Assembly (NCBI GenBank): GCA_002353225.1
Contig: DEJF01000012.1
Coordinates: 1 to 25,993 of the forward strand
Direction of reading: 5' to 3'
Origin: Prevotella sp. UBA2755
Lineage (GTDB): Bacteria; Bacteroidota; Bacteroidia; Bacteroidales; Bacteroidaceae
Length of the DNA: 25,993 bases
Below, piece after piece: positions 15,635-23,932 of this stretch (its first letter is position 1; the number at the start of each line of letters is the position of its first letter). The translations under genes were made by a program, and so were the position numbers. A model generated the notes under the pieces. That model was given only the letters and a program-made list of their open reading frames with translations. It ran no database searches and was not told the DNA's origin.

Positions 15635-18238
15635 ATGAGGAAAACAATTCTTACATTATTCACAACAGTCGCACTGTCTGCCGGTGCGCAGATGCTACCC
15701 TACCAGAATCCGCAACTAAGCGCAGAGGAACGTGCGGAAGACCTCTTAGGACGACTTACTTTAGAGGAGAAAACACAGTTGATGATGGATGTCTCGCCTG
15801 CCATCCCACGGCTGGGTATTCCCGAATTCCATTGGTGGAATGAAGCATTACATGGTATCGGACGAAATGGCATCGCCACCGTATTCCCTATCACAATGGG
15901 CATGGCGGCGACCTTTAATGACTATCTGGTGTATCAGGCTTTCACTGCTGCCAGTGATGAGGCACGCGCCAAGAATACAGAGGCACGGAGAAAGGGTGAG
16001 ATCAGACGATACAGGGGATTATCTTTCTGGACTCCAAATATCAATATCTTCCGTGACCCTCGCTGGGGACGCGGACAGGAGACCTATGGGGAAGACCCCT
16101 ACCTGACCAGCCGCATGGGTGTGGCCGTGGTGAACGGTTTGCAGGGGCAGGAATATTCTAGTAAATCTAGTAGTTCTAGGGATTCTAGGAAATACAAAAA
16201 ACTCTTTGCCTGTGCCAAACACTATGCGGTACATAGCGGTCCTGAGTGGAATCGCCATGAGTTCAATATTGAGCAGTTGCCTGAGCGTGACCTCTGGGAG
16301 ACCTACCTGCCCGCCTTCAAGGCTTTAGTAAAAGAAGGAAACGTCAAAGAGATTATGTGTGCTTACCAAGCCATCGATGGAGAACCTTGCTGTGGGAATA
16401 CGCGTTATCTTCAGAGAATCCTCCGTGACGAATGGGGATTCCAAGGTATCGTGACGAGTGACTGTGGAGCCATTGACGATTTCTATAAACCCGGTCGTCA
16501 CCTTTTTGTGGACACAAAGGAAGATGCCGCGGCACGAGCAGTCATTGCAGGAACAGACGTGGAGTGTGGTGGTGTTTATAAATCTTTGCCTGATGCTGTA
16601 AGAACTGGCAAGATCTCTGAGCAGCAATTGGACACCTCTTTGCGTCGTCTGCTGATAGGACGCTTTGAACTCGGTGATTTTGATCCGGACGAGATGGTGG
16701 AGTGGACAAAGATACCGATGAGTGTGGTAGCCTGCAAGGAGCATCAACAGATTGCCTTAGATGCTGCCCGTCAAAGCATTGTGCTATTAAAAAATAACGG
16801 TATTTTACCTTTAAAAGCCAAACAACCTAAAATTGTCGTCATGGGACCTAATGCCAACGACTCCACCATGATGTGGGGTAACTATAACGGACAGCCTACT
16901 CAGACAACCACGATCCTTCAGGGGATACGCCAATACCTGCCTGATGTGCCATTCATACAAGGGTGTACATGGACTAAGAAAGAAGTACCTACAAGTATGT
17001 TCAATCAGGTGTTCACTGATGATGGACGTCCGGGACTGCAAGCCAACTACTGGAATAATGAGCGAATGGAGGGTCTGCCTGTCATGGCGATTCGTCTCAC
17101 TGAACCTCTTCATTTGGACAACGGAGGCAACACGGCTTTTGCACCAGGTGTGAATCTGGAGCATTTTACTGCCCGTTATGAGGGAGTGTTCCATCCGCTA
17201 CAGGACGGTGAAGTAACCTTCGACATGCTCAACGACGACTACTCCATGCTGGTCTTTAACGGAGATACACTTCTTAACCGCACAAACGGACATGGTGTAC
17301 GCGATGCCCATTTGACCTATAAGGTAAAGGCTGGAAATAGTTATCCCCTACAAATTGTCTATATACAGCATACAGGACATGCCATGCTACAATTCGATAT
17401 CAATATGATTGACCATTCGCCAACAGCCCTCTCACCGCTCACCGCTCCACAGTCACCTTTAAAGGATGCGGATGTCGTCATCTTTGTTGGAGGTATCTCT
17501 CCACGCCTTGAGGGTGAGGAAATGAAGGTCAGTGAAGAAGGATTCAAGGGAGGTGACCGCACTAGTATTGAACTGCCTCAAGTACAGCGCGAGTGGCTTG
17601 CCAACCTAAAGAAGGCAGGAAAACGTATCATATATGTCAACTGCTCCGGATCAGCAATCGCCCTAACACCAGAGGATGCCATTGTAGATGCTATCGTGCA
17701 GGCATGGTATGGAGGAGAGAAAGGAGGACAGGCTGTCGCCGACATTCTCTTCGGCATTTGCAACCCCAGTGGAAAACTGCCTATCACCTTTTATAAGAAT
17801 GACGAGCAACTGCCTGATTTCTTAGACTACCGGATGACCAACCGTACTTACCGCTATTTCAAAGGGGAACCTCTCTACCCTTTCGGTTATGGACTGAGTT
17901 ACACCTCCTTTGAGATTGCCGAACCACAGTATATAAATAATAAGGTACGCGTGAGGGTCAAGAATACTGGAAAGAAAGAAGGTACTGAGGTGGTCCAAGT
18001 CTATATGCGTAATACTGCAGACACAGAAGGGCCCCAGAAAACCTTACGAGCCTACAAGCGTGTCAATCTGAAAGCAGGAGAAAGTAAGATGATTGAGATA
18101 GACTTCCCACGGAATCGCTTTGAGGGCTGGGATGTTACGACGAATACGATGCGCGTAGTTTCAGGAGAATATGAACTGATGGTTGGTTCATCAAGTGCTG
18201 ACAAGGATTTAAAGAAGATCACCGTTAATATTCAATAA
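15635..18238 (+). CDS. GH3 glycoside hydrolase with PA14 insert (beta-xylosidase/glucosidase type)
   Basis: An 867-aa exported enzyme (signal peptide ending SAGAQ, about residue 19) that would release non-reducing-end sugars, most likely xylose, glucose or arabinose, from oligosaccharides. The N-terminal GH3 barrel has FHWWNEALHG and VTSDCGAIDDF, placing the nucleophile at D276. A PA14 module (about 461-600) is inserted in the second GH3 domain, and an FN3-like domain (about 765-860) ends the protein. The WWNEALHG and SDCGA motifs are those of the xylosidase-type GH3 group. Residues 175-186 are an odd Ser-rich insert encoded by four 9-bp repeats. It is co-transcribed with the sialidase-fold gene (8-bp gap) and ends at a bidirectional terminator. 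Confidence 0.92.
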   Translation: MRKTILTLFTTVALSAGAQMLPYQNPQLSAEERAEDLLGRLTLEEKTQLMMDVSPAIPRLGIPEFHWWNEALHGIGRNGIATVFPITMGMAATFNDYLVYQAFTAASDEARAKNTEARRKGEIRRYRGLSFWTPNINIFRDPRWGRGQETYGEDPYLTSRMGVAVVNGLQGQEYSSKSSSSRDSRKYKKLFACAKHYAVHSGPEWNRHEFNIEQLPERDLWETYLPAFKALVKEGNVKEIMCAYQAIDGEPCCGNTRYLQRILRDEWGFQGIVTSDCGAIDDFYKPGRHLFVDTKEDAAARAVIAGTDVECGGVYKSLPDAVRTGKISEQQLDTSLRRLLIGRFELGDFDPDEMVEWTKIPMSVVACKEHQQIALDAARQSIVLLKNNGILPLKAKQPKIVVMGPNANDSTMMWGNYNGQPTQTTTILQGIRQYLPDVPFIQGCTWTKKEVPTSMFNQVFTDDGRPGLQANYWNNERMEGLPVMAIRLTEPLHLDNGGNTAFAPGVNLEHFTARYEGVFHPLQDGEVTFDMLNDDYSMLVFNGDTLLNRTNGHGVRDAHLTYKVKAGNSYPLQIVYIQHTGHAMLQFDINMIDHSPTALSPLTAPQSPLKDADVVIFVGGISPRLEGEEMKVSEEGFKGGDRTSIELPQVQREWLANLKKAGKRIIYVNCSGSAIALTPEDAIVDAIVQAWYGGEKGGQAVADILFGICNPSGKLPITFYKNDEQLPDFLDYRMTNRTYRYFKGEPLYPFGYGLSYTSFEIAEPQYINNKVRVRVKNTGKKEGTEVVQVYMRNTADTEGPQKTLRAYKRVNLKAGESKMIEIDFPRNRFEGWDVTTNTMRVVSGEYELMVGSSSADKDLKKITVNIQ
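16157..16192. repeat. In-frame 9-bp tandem repeat (4 units) inside the GH3 gene
   Basis: Units start at 16157, 16166, 16175 and 16184, all beginning TCTAG: TCTAGTAAA, TCTAGTAGT, TCTAGGGAT, TCTAGGAAA. They encode SSK-SSS-SRD-SRK between GLQGQEY and YKKLFACAKHYAVH. Units diverge after the fifth base. Confidence 0.85.
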
Positions 18239-18239
18239 A

Positions 18240-18277
18240 AAAGAAATCCTCTCTGAAAATGGAGAGGATTTCTTTTA
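18240..18277. terminator. Bidirectional terminator between GH3 (+) and GH57 (-)
   Basis: A perfect 14-bp stem, AAAGAAATCCTCTC (18240-18253) with GAGAGGATTTCTTT (18262-18275), loop of 8 nt. A-rich left and T-rich right flanks serve both strands of this convergent pair. Confidence 0.88.
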
Positions 18278-18281
18278 TCAA

Positions 18282-19688
18282 TTACTTTTTAGGTTCTGCT
18301 TCCTTCTTAGGAGCCGCTTTCTTGGCTGGAGCCTTTTTGGCTGCCGGTTTCTTTGCCGCAGGCTTCTTAGCAGGTTTCTCCTCCTCTGGAGCCTCATACT
18401 TAGCAAGACGGGCTCTCAGACGGGTAATCTCCTCATCCTTATACTCTATCTCATCACCCTGATTACGGATAGTTGTCAGCAGAGCATTCAACTCTTCGTT
18501 ATCAATCTCAGCAGGATAAAGTGCATTAACTCTGTTGATGAAGTCACCAAGGATATTCATATAGTTGGTGAAGGCATCAAACGGTCCGCTATAGATACCA
18601 CGGTCGAGTCCCACATTACTGGGCTTAGTGGTCATGAAGCGGAAGTTATTAGATGCCTGCAGATAGTCCCAGTCCTGATTGATACGTGGCTCATTGGCAA
18701 TACGTACACGGTCGGCAACACTATAGAGTTTGTTGAATGCCTCACGTTGCATAGCATTACCCAACCAGCATGAAACGTCACGCTCCTCATCTACCCATGA
18801 CAACGTGTCGGGCACGTCAAGGTTACCTACACTCTTTACCTTCATGCAAATCTCTGTTGGCGTAGAGAAGGTGATACCCTTCTCTTTGGCACATGCCGGC
18901 AATGCCTTCAAGAAATCAAGGATATTAGAACTCAATGGCTGAGCAATACCTAATGCGGAGAGTTCCATAAAGATATTGATAATCTGCTCTTCTTCTGGGA
19001 AACGGGCAATACGGTCAATATAGGCATCAGCAAACAAAGGATAGCCTGCCCAATCACTGTTATTAAAGCGCAGAGAGATATCGTCAGACAACTCTACGTC
19101 ACGCAGCAAGAGTTTCAGGTTTGGAGCGATGTTGCAGTTGTATACATAGTGAGGTGATTTCCATCCCAGCACATGCTTGGCACCCTCGGTCAGCATTCCC
19201 TTGAAACCCATAGCGGCAACCTGTCCGCCAATATCGTCACTGTAAATCAAAGAAGAGTTGCGAAGAACTGTAGGTTTCTTACCAAAGTACTCCTCTATCT
19301 TCTGACATTGTTTCTTTACATCCAACGCAAAGGTTTCCTCATTGGCAAGTGATGACAAGCCATGAGAATACGGCTCTGCGAGGAATTCTACACAACCAGT
19401 ATTGTTCAGTTCCTGCAACTTCTCCAATACTTGAGGAGCATGCATCTCCAACTGCTCGATACCAACACCCGACAGAGAGAAGGCTACTTTGAAAGCCTTA
19501 CCATTGTCACGAATCATGTCACCGATAGCATTCAAGGCTGGCATATAACTGCGCTCGGCAATGTCGCTGATACTACGCTCGTTCTCATAATCATCATAAT
19601 AATAATGATCGGTACCGATATCGAAGAAACGATAGCGCTTCAGATGAATAATCTGATGTATCTCGAAATATAAACAAATTGTTTTCAT
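18282..19688 (-). CDS. GH57 family alpha-amylase-like enzyme with Lys/Ala-rich tail
   Basis: A 468-aa cytoplasmic protein (no signal peptide) of the GH57 amylase group found in Bacteroidales glycogen operons, expected to act on alpha-1,4-glucans. The N-terminus MKTICLYFEIHQ is typical, and the segment VEFLAEPYSHGLSSL carries E105 and H109 in the region of the GH57 nucleophile motif; exact catalytic assignment needs alignment. A predicted coiled-coil stretch (NNEELNALLTTIRNQGDEIE region) is followed by a 34-residue tail (about 435-468) made almost only of K, A, P and E, like histone-H1-type tails. It is the last gene of the operon, 62 bp after the GT4 gene, with an array of 9-bp repeats in that gap. 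Confidence 0.88.
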   Translation of the reverse strand: MKTICLYFEIHQIIHLKRYRFFDIGTDHYYYDDYENERSISDIAERSYMPALNAIGDMIRDNGKAFKVAFSLSGVGIEQLEMHAPQVLEKLQELNNTGCVEFLAEPYSHGLSSLANEETFALDVKKQCQKIEEYFGKKPTVLRNSSLIYSDDIGGQVAAMGFKGMLTEGAKHVLGWKSPHYVYNCNIAPNLKLLLRDVELSDDISLRFNNSDWAGYPLFADAYIDRIARFPEEEQIINIFMELSALGIAQPLSSNILDFLKALPACAKEKGITFSTPTEICMKVKSVGNLDVPDTLSWVDEERDVSCWLGNAMQREAFNKLYSVADRVRIANEPRINQDWDYLQASNNFRFMTTKPSNVGLDRGIYSGPFDAFTNYMNILGDFINRVNALYPAEIDNEELNALLTTIRNQGDEIEYKDEEITRLRARLAKYEAPEEEKPAKKPAAKKPAAKKAPAKKAAPKKEAEPKK

Positions 19689-19718
19689 ATTCTTTTCACT
19701 TTTTTATTGTTATTAATT

Positions 19719-19749
19719 ATAGTTCCTATAGTGACTATAGTTCCTATAG
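19719..19749. repeat. 9-bp tandem repeat array between the GT4 and GH57 genes
   Basis: On the + strand the units are ATAGTTCCT, ATAGTGACT, ATAGTTCCT, then ATAG (starts 19719, 19728, 19737, 19746). Each contains half of the palindrome CTATAG. The same 11-mer ATAGTTCCTAT occurs once more at 23021-23031, overlapping the start of the operon's first gene. Confidence 0.8.
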
Positions 19750-19750
19750 A

Positions 19751-21022
19751 TTACTGTTCCCAACCAAGGGTTCTCTTATAAAGGGTGGCAATCCATGCGC
19801 CCACTTTCTCCCATGTAATCTGGTCAACTTCCTTCTTACCCTCTTCTTTCAGATACTGGAAGAGTGAATCATTGGCACAGATACTATAGATAGCATCAGC
19901 AAGAGCGTGGATGTCCCAATAGTCAACCTTGATACAGTTGTTGAGAATCTCCGCACAACCTGATTGTTTCGAGATAATCGACGGAGTACCGCACTGCATA
20001 GCCTCCAACGGAGAGATACCAAACGGCTCAGAGACGGAAGGCATCACATAGACATCTGAATCCTTCAAACACTCATAAACCTGTTTGCCTCGCATGAAGC
20101 CTGGGAAGTGGAAACGATCTGCAATACCACGTTCTGCGGCAAGATGAATCATCGCATCCATCATATCACCGGAACCTGCCATACAGAAACGAACATTACG
20201 GGTACGGCGGATAACCATATTAGCAGCCTCCACGAAATACTCTGGTCCTTTCTGCATCGTAATACGACCGAGGAAGGTCACTACTTTGTCCTTACCTGTA
20301 TGGTCAGGACGAGGAATAGCCTGATACTCCTCGGGCAAGGGGTAAACGGCATTGTGTACCGTGAAGCACTTACGTGGATCCTGATGATACTGGTTAATCA
20401 CCGTCTGACGAGTCAACTCAGACACACACATGATGCAGTCAGCCCAGTCCATACCATTCTTCTCTATGGAATAGACTGTCGGGTTCACCTTACCACGAGA
20501 GCGGTCGAAATCAGTAGCATGTACGTGAATGCAGAGTGGTTTACCGCTCACCTGCTTAGCATGAATACCTGCAGGATAGGTCAACCAGTCATGGGCATGG
20601 ATGATGTCAAAGTCGAAGGTACGAGCCACGACACCAGCAATAATCGAGTAGTTGTTAATCTCTTCATGCAAATTGCCAGGATAACCCCCAGCGAACTCCA
20701 TAGCACCCAAGTCATTGACGTGCATATAGTTGAAGTCGGCATAGATATGGTCACGCAACTTGAAATAGAGATCAGGATCCATAATATTACCGACACGGTC
20801 ACGAACATAATCGTAATTAACATCACGCCATGCGATAGGCACAGCATTCATTGCCACGATATTACAAGCCGTGCGGTCTTCATCACCAAAGGGCTTCGGC
20901 AGACAGAGTGTGATATCCATATCACCCTGAGCATGCAGTCCCTGTGAAATACCATAGTTAGCGGTAGCGAGTCCACCGAATACGTGAGGAGGATACTCCC
21001 ATCCAAACATTAATACTTTCAT
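19751..21022 (-). CDS. GT4-family glycosyltransferase (glycogen/starch synthase-like)
   Basis: A 423-aa cytoplasmic GT-B enzyme that would add glucose to alpha-glucan using a sugar nucleotide. The N-terminal domain has MFGWEYPPHVFGGLATANYG, equivalent to the glycogen synthase donor loop, and HAHDW at the acceptor side. The C-terminal domain has FLGRITMQKGPEYFVEAA and the E-x7-E motif EPFGISPLEA with downstream QCGTPSI. It lies between a debranching enzyme and a GH57 amylase, the order known from Bacteroides glycogen loci, so a role in glycogen synthesis or remodelling is likely. GGAGGAG directly upstream (minus strand, 21029-21035 region) is a good ribosome-binding site in the 17-bp gap after the debranching gene. 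Confidence 0.88.
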   Translation of the reverse strand: MKVLMFGWEYPPHVFGGLATANYGISQGLHAQGDMDITLCLPKPFGDEDRTACNIVAMNAVPIAWRDVNYDYVRDRVGNIMDPDLYFKLRDHIYADFNYMHVNDLGAMEFAGGYPGNLHEEINNYSIIAGVVARTFDFDIIHAHDWLTYPAGIHAKQVSGKPLCIHVHATDFDRSRGKVNPTVYSIEKNGMDWADCIMCVSELTRQTVINQYHQDPRKCFTVHNAVYPLPEEYQAIPRPDHTGKDKVVTFLGRITMQKGPEYFVEAANMVIRRTRNVRFCMAGSGDMMDAMIHLAAERGIADRFHFPGFMRGKQVYECLKDSDVYVMPSVSEPFGISPLEAMQCGTPSIISKQSGCAEILNNCIKVDYWDIHALADAIYSICANDSLFQYLKEEGKKEVDQITWEKVGAWIATLYKRTLGWEQ

Positions 21023-21039
21023 AGTCTTCTCCTCCTATT

Positions 21040-23022
21040 TTACTTTTGATAAGAATATTTCTCCAACAGTTTCAGCGTACGCAGGATCTCAGCAACATTC
21101 ATTGCAAATGCCATGGCACCACGTCCGTGGAAAGGAGGATTGCCATCGAACAACTCACTGATTGTTCCCAGTGCGTGATAGTTGATCTCATCCTCATAAC
21201 CTACCATCTGGCGCTCCACGAAACTCAGACGGGTGCGCTTGTAAATCTTCAGACAAGCCTCCATGTAGAAACCGCCCAGCCAAGGCCATGCTGTTCCCTG
21301 ATGGTAAGCATAGTCACGTTGTGTCTGCGGACCGACATACATTGGATTGTAGCCACCACTCTTCGGAGAGAGGGAACGCAGTCCCTTCGGAGTCAATAAC
21401 TCACGGGTGCATACATCCAGCACACTCTTCTTCTGCTCCTGTGACAATGGAGAATAGTCGAAGGCAACAGGGAAGATCATGTTCGGACGTACACTCCAAT
21501 CCATCATGTTACCATCCACGTAGTCGAGCAGATAACCATACTCATTAAGGAATGTCTCCACAAACGAGGTCTTACAAAGTTCCGCATGCTTCTCCAGTTT
21601 GGCGGCAAACTTCTTGTCACCAAACTCTTCTTCCATAGAGGCACAGAACTTCAACGCATTATACCAGAGAGCATTAAACTCAACGATATAACCAGAACGA
21701 GGAACAACGGGATGTCCGTTTGCCGTGGAGTTCATCCATGTAATAGCCTTGTCACGACCATTGGCATAAAGCAGTCCATTATCGTCCAGACGCATATTGG
21801 AGTTACCACCCTTTATCACGTACTCTACGATGTCACGAACCAGTTTACCATACATCTTATACCCCTTTTCAACACCCGCGTCCTTGGCATACTGCTGGAT
21901 TGCCCAGACTGCCCACAGTGGGACATCCGGATGCTCTATCTCGTACATCTTCACGCTGAGAGGTTTGTCCTCCATAAACTCACGAAGTCCTTTCTCTGCA
22001 GTCTTCATCACATGCTCGAAGTAGTCCTGCTCACCAATGGCAAGTGTCAGACCTGGCAGTGCGATAAATGTATCACGTGCACGGGCTTTGAACCAAGGAT
22101 AACCTGCCAACAGATAACGATCGTCACTATCGTCAAGTTCCTCTGCAGAACTGCCGCTACGGCGGTCGCGGAAGTGGAACTGATGGGCTGCAGCCACTAA
22201 GCAGTGATAGAAATTATCACGAGGCTGGCGCACATCAATCTCCTTTTGGAACAGACTCTTCAGACTACTGCTCTTAATCTCTTTTGTAGAGGCGGCAAAG
22301 ATGATGCTCTCACCTTTCTTGATAGACACCTCGAAATAGCCGGGAACATAGAGGTCCTCGTTAGAGGCATAACCACGCTCCTGTTCTTTCGGATACTCGA
22401 CCCCACGATACCAGTCTGGCTGGAACACAAACTCATTCTTCTTGTTAAACTGCATGTACAAATCGGGATATCCGGCATACATACAAGTCTTGATACCATT
22501 ATCCACCTCATGATACTCACGAGATGCTGTTGAGTTCTCATGCGTAAACTGCCTTACCGAGCGGAAAGCAAGGAACGGGCGGAAACGCAACGTCGTAGCA
22601 GAATGGGCATCCTCCAAGGTGTAGCGAATCAAGATACGGTCCTCGTAGCACTGGAAGATTGTCTCTCGTTTTAATAACACGCCACCGACACGATAGAGTG
22701 TGGTAGGCACTACATCACAAGTAAACTCACGGATATACTTATGACCCTTCGGACTGAAATTGTTACCCTGGTACTTATGAAGTCCGAGATTAAACTCAGC
22801 ACCGTGCTGAATCACCGTACAGTCGAGCGAAGACAACAAGACATGATTCTCGTCATCAAGTTCGGGTACGGGAACGACGAGCAGACCATGATACTTTCGC
22901 GTATTGCAGTCAACCAGTGTCGAACTGCTATAGGCGCCAGAACGGTTCGTTCGAAGTAATTCACGACGGAGCGACTCCTCCAGGTTAGTCATTACAGTTT
23001 TTTCTAATCGCAAATAACTCAT
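21040..23022 (-). CDS. Glycogen debranching enzyme, amylo-alpha-1,6-glucosidase type (GH133)
   Basis: A 660-aa cytoplasmic protein expected to hydrolyse alpha-1,6 branch points. The N-terminal domain (about 15-250, GDE_N-like) has NRSGAYSSSTLVDCNTRKYHGLLV, characteristic of bacterial/archaeal debranching enzymes. The C-terminal (alpha/alpha)6 domain (about 290-655) has WFKARARDTFIALPGL with D317 in the conserved RDT motif, and TAWPWLGGFY near the end. No signal peptide is seen. It is the first gene of the minus-strand glycogen operon and has its own consensus promoter in the divergent gap with the Crp/Fnr-type gene, which is therefore a candidate regulator. Confidence 0.92.
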   Translation of the reverse strand: MSYLRLEKTVMTNLEESLRRELLRTNRSGAYSSSTLVDCNTRKYHGLLVVPVPELDDENHVLLSSLDCTVIQHGAEFNLGLHKYQGNNFSPKGHKYIREFTCDVVPTTLYRVGGVLLKRETIFQCYEDRILIRYTLEDAHSATTLRFRPFLAFRSVRQFTHENSTASREYHEVDNGIKTCMYAGYPDLYMQFNKKNEFVFQPDWYRGVEYPKEQERGYASNEDLYVPGYFEVSIKKGESIIFAASTKEIKSSSLKSLFQKEIDVRQPRDNFYHCLVAAAHQFHFRDRRSGSSAEELDDSDDRYLLAGYPWFKARARDTFIALPGLTLAIGEQDYFEHVMKTAEKGLREFMEDKPLSVKMYEIEHPDVPLWAVWAIQQYAKDAGVEKGYKMYGKLVRDIVEYVIKGGNSNMRLDDNGLLYANGRDKAITWMNSTANGHPVVPRSGYIVEFNALWYNALKFCASMEEEFGDKKFAAKLEKHAELCKTSFVETFLNEYGYLLDYVDGNMMDWSVRPNMIFPVAFDYSPLSQEQKKSVLDVCTRELLTPKGLRSLSPKSGGYNPMYVGPQTQRDYAYHQGTAWPWLGGFYMEACLKIYKRTRLSFVERQMVGYEDEINYHALGTISELFDGNPPFHGRGAMAFAMNVAEILRTLKLLEKYSYQK

Positions 23023-23065
23023 AGTTCCTATTTTAAGGTTTTAGTTTTAGATTTAAATTCATTTT

Positions 23066-23097
23066 CCAAAAGTACACAATTTCATTGTGACTACAAA
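23066..23097 (-). promoter_or_regulatory. Promoter of the glycogen operon
   Basis: Read on the minus strand: TTTG (23097-23094), a 19-bp spacer, TACTTTTGG (23074-23066). It would give a leader of about 35-40 nt before the ATG at 23022. Confidence 0.72.
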
Positions 23098-23166
23098 ATA
23101 AAAAGAGATATTTTTTGTAAAAATGCCTATTTTTAATGATAGTCGAAGATTATTAACTATAAAATG

Positions 23167-23199
23167 ATTGTCTTTTTATTCTTTTTTTAGTACTTTTGC
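23167..23199 (+). promoter_or_regulatory. Promoter of the Crp/Fnr-family gene
   Basis: ATTG (23167-23170), a 20-bp spacer and TACTTTTGC (23191-23199). The start of transcription would fall near 23203, so the long in-frame start at 23168 is not used. Confidence 0.65.
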
Positions 23200-23224
23200 A
23201 TCGCTAATGATAGACGATAGCGTC

Positions 23225-23932
23225 ATGGTCATATCAGGAAAAGAGACGGAAAAGGAACAAATAACAAAAGCGATCAAGGATCTGTGGGAACTTCTCACTG
23301 AGGATCAGCGAACCTTTCTGCTTGAGAACTCCTCTTTGGAAATTTTCAAAAAGAATGAGTTCATCTACCATGAGAAGAGCACTCCAGAATACCTGTTCTG
23401 TCTTGCCAAAGGAAAGGTAAAGATTTTCAAGGAGGGTATTGGCGGACGCCAGCAGATTGTCCGTATGGCAAAGCCTGAGGGATTCTTTGGTTATCGTGCA
23501 GGATTTGTCAGTGACCAATACAGCACCTCTGCCTCAGCCTTCGATGTCGCCACTGTTTGTCAGATACCCCTCACCATTATCAAGACGATTATCAAAGAGA
23601 ATAGTGATGTCGCCATTTACTTTATCAAGCAATTGGCTGGTTTGCTGGGACGTGCCGACGAGCAAACCGTCAACCTGACTCAAAAGCATATCCGGGGACG
23701 ACTCGCAGAAGCATTACTCCGTTTGAAAAGCAAATACGGAATAGAAGATGACGGCAAGACATTGGCAATAAGTCTTAGCAGAGAAGATCTTGCCAATCTG
23801 TCTAACATGACTACCAGTAATGCCATTCGTACCCTGTCAGCATTTGCCACAGAGGATTTGATTGCCATTGACGGAAAGAAGATCAAACTTCTGGAAGAGG
23901 AGAAACTACATAAGATATCCAAGAACGGTTAA
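23225..23932 (+). CDS. Crp/Fnr-family transcription regulator
   Basis: A 235-aa protein from ATG 23225 (ATG 23207, six residues longer, is also possible, but would leave almost no leader after the promoter). A cyclic-nucleotide-binding-like beta-roll occupies about residues 30-130 (NEFIYHEKSTPEYLFCLAKG; GRQQIVRMAKPEGFFGYRAGF). A dimerisation helix follows, then a winged HTH (about 175-225, LSREDLANLSNMTTSNAIRTLSAF). Only two cysteines are visible (LFCLAK and TVCQIP), so an Fnr-type iron-sulfur cluster is unlikely. The sequence does not show the ligand. It is divergent from the glycogen operon and could control it. It ends in a 3-bp stop-codon overlap with the convergent kinase gene. Confidence 0.85.
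   Translation: MVISGKETEKEQITKAIKDLWELLTEDQRTFLLENSSLEIFKKNEFIYHEKSTPEYLFCLAKGKVKIFKEGIGGRQQIVRMAKPEGFFGYRAGFVSDQYSTSASAFDVATVCQIPLTIIKTIIKENSDVAIYFIKQLAGLLGRADEQTVNLTQKHIRGRLAEALLRLKSKYGIEDDGKTLAISLSREDLANLSNMTTSNAIRTLSAFATEDLIAIDGKKIKLLEEEKLHKISKNG

Noticed and set aside
20108..20947. 279-codon + strand open frame
   Set aside because: It lies wholly antisense to the GT4 gene, whose protein has clear family motifs; the + strand product is rich in H, T and I with no recognisable domain.
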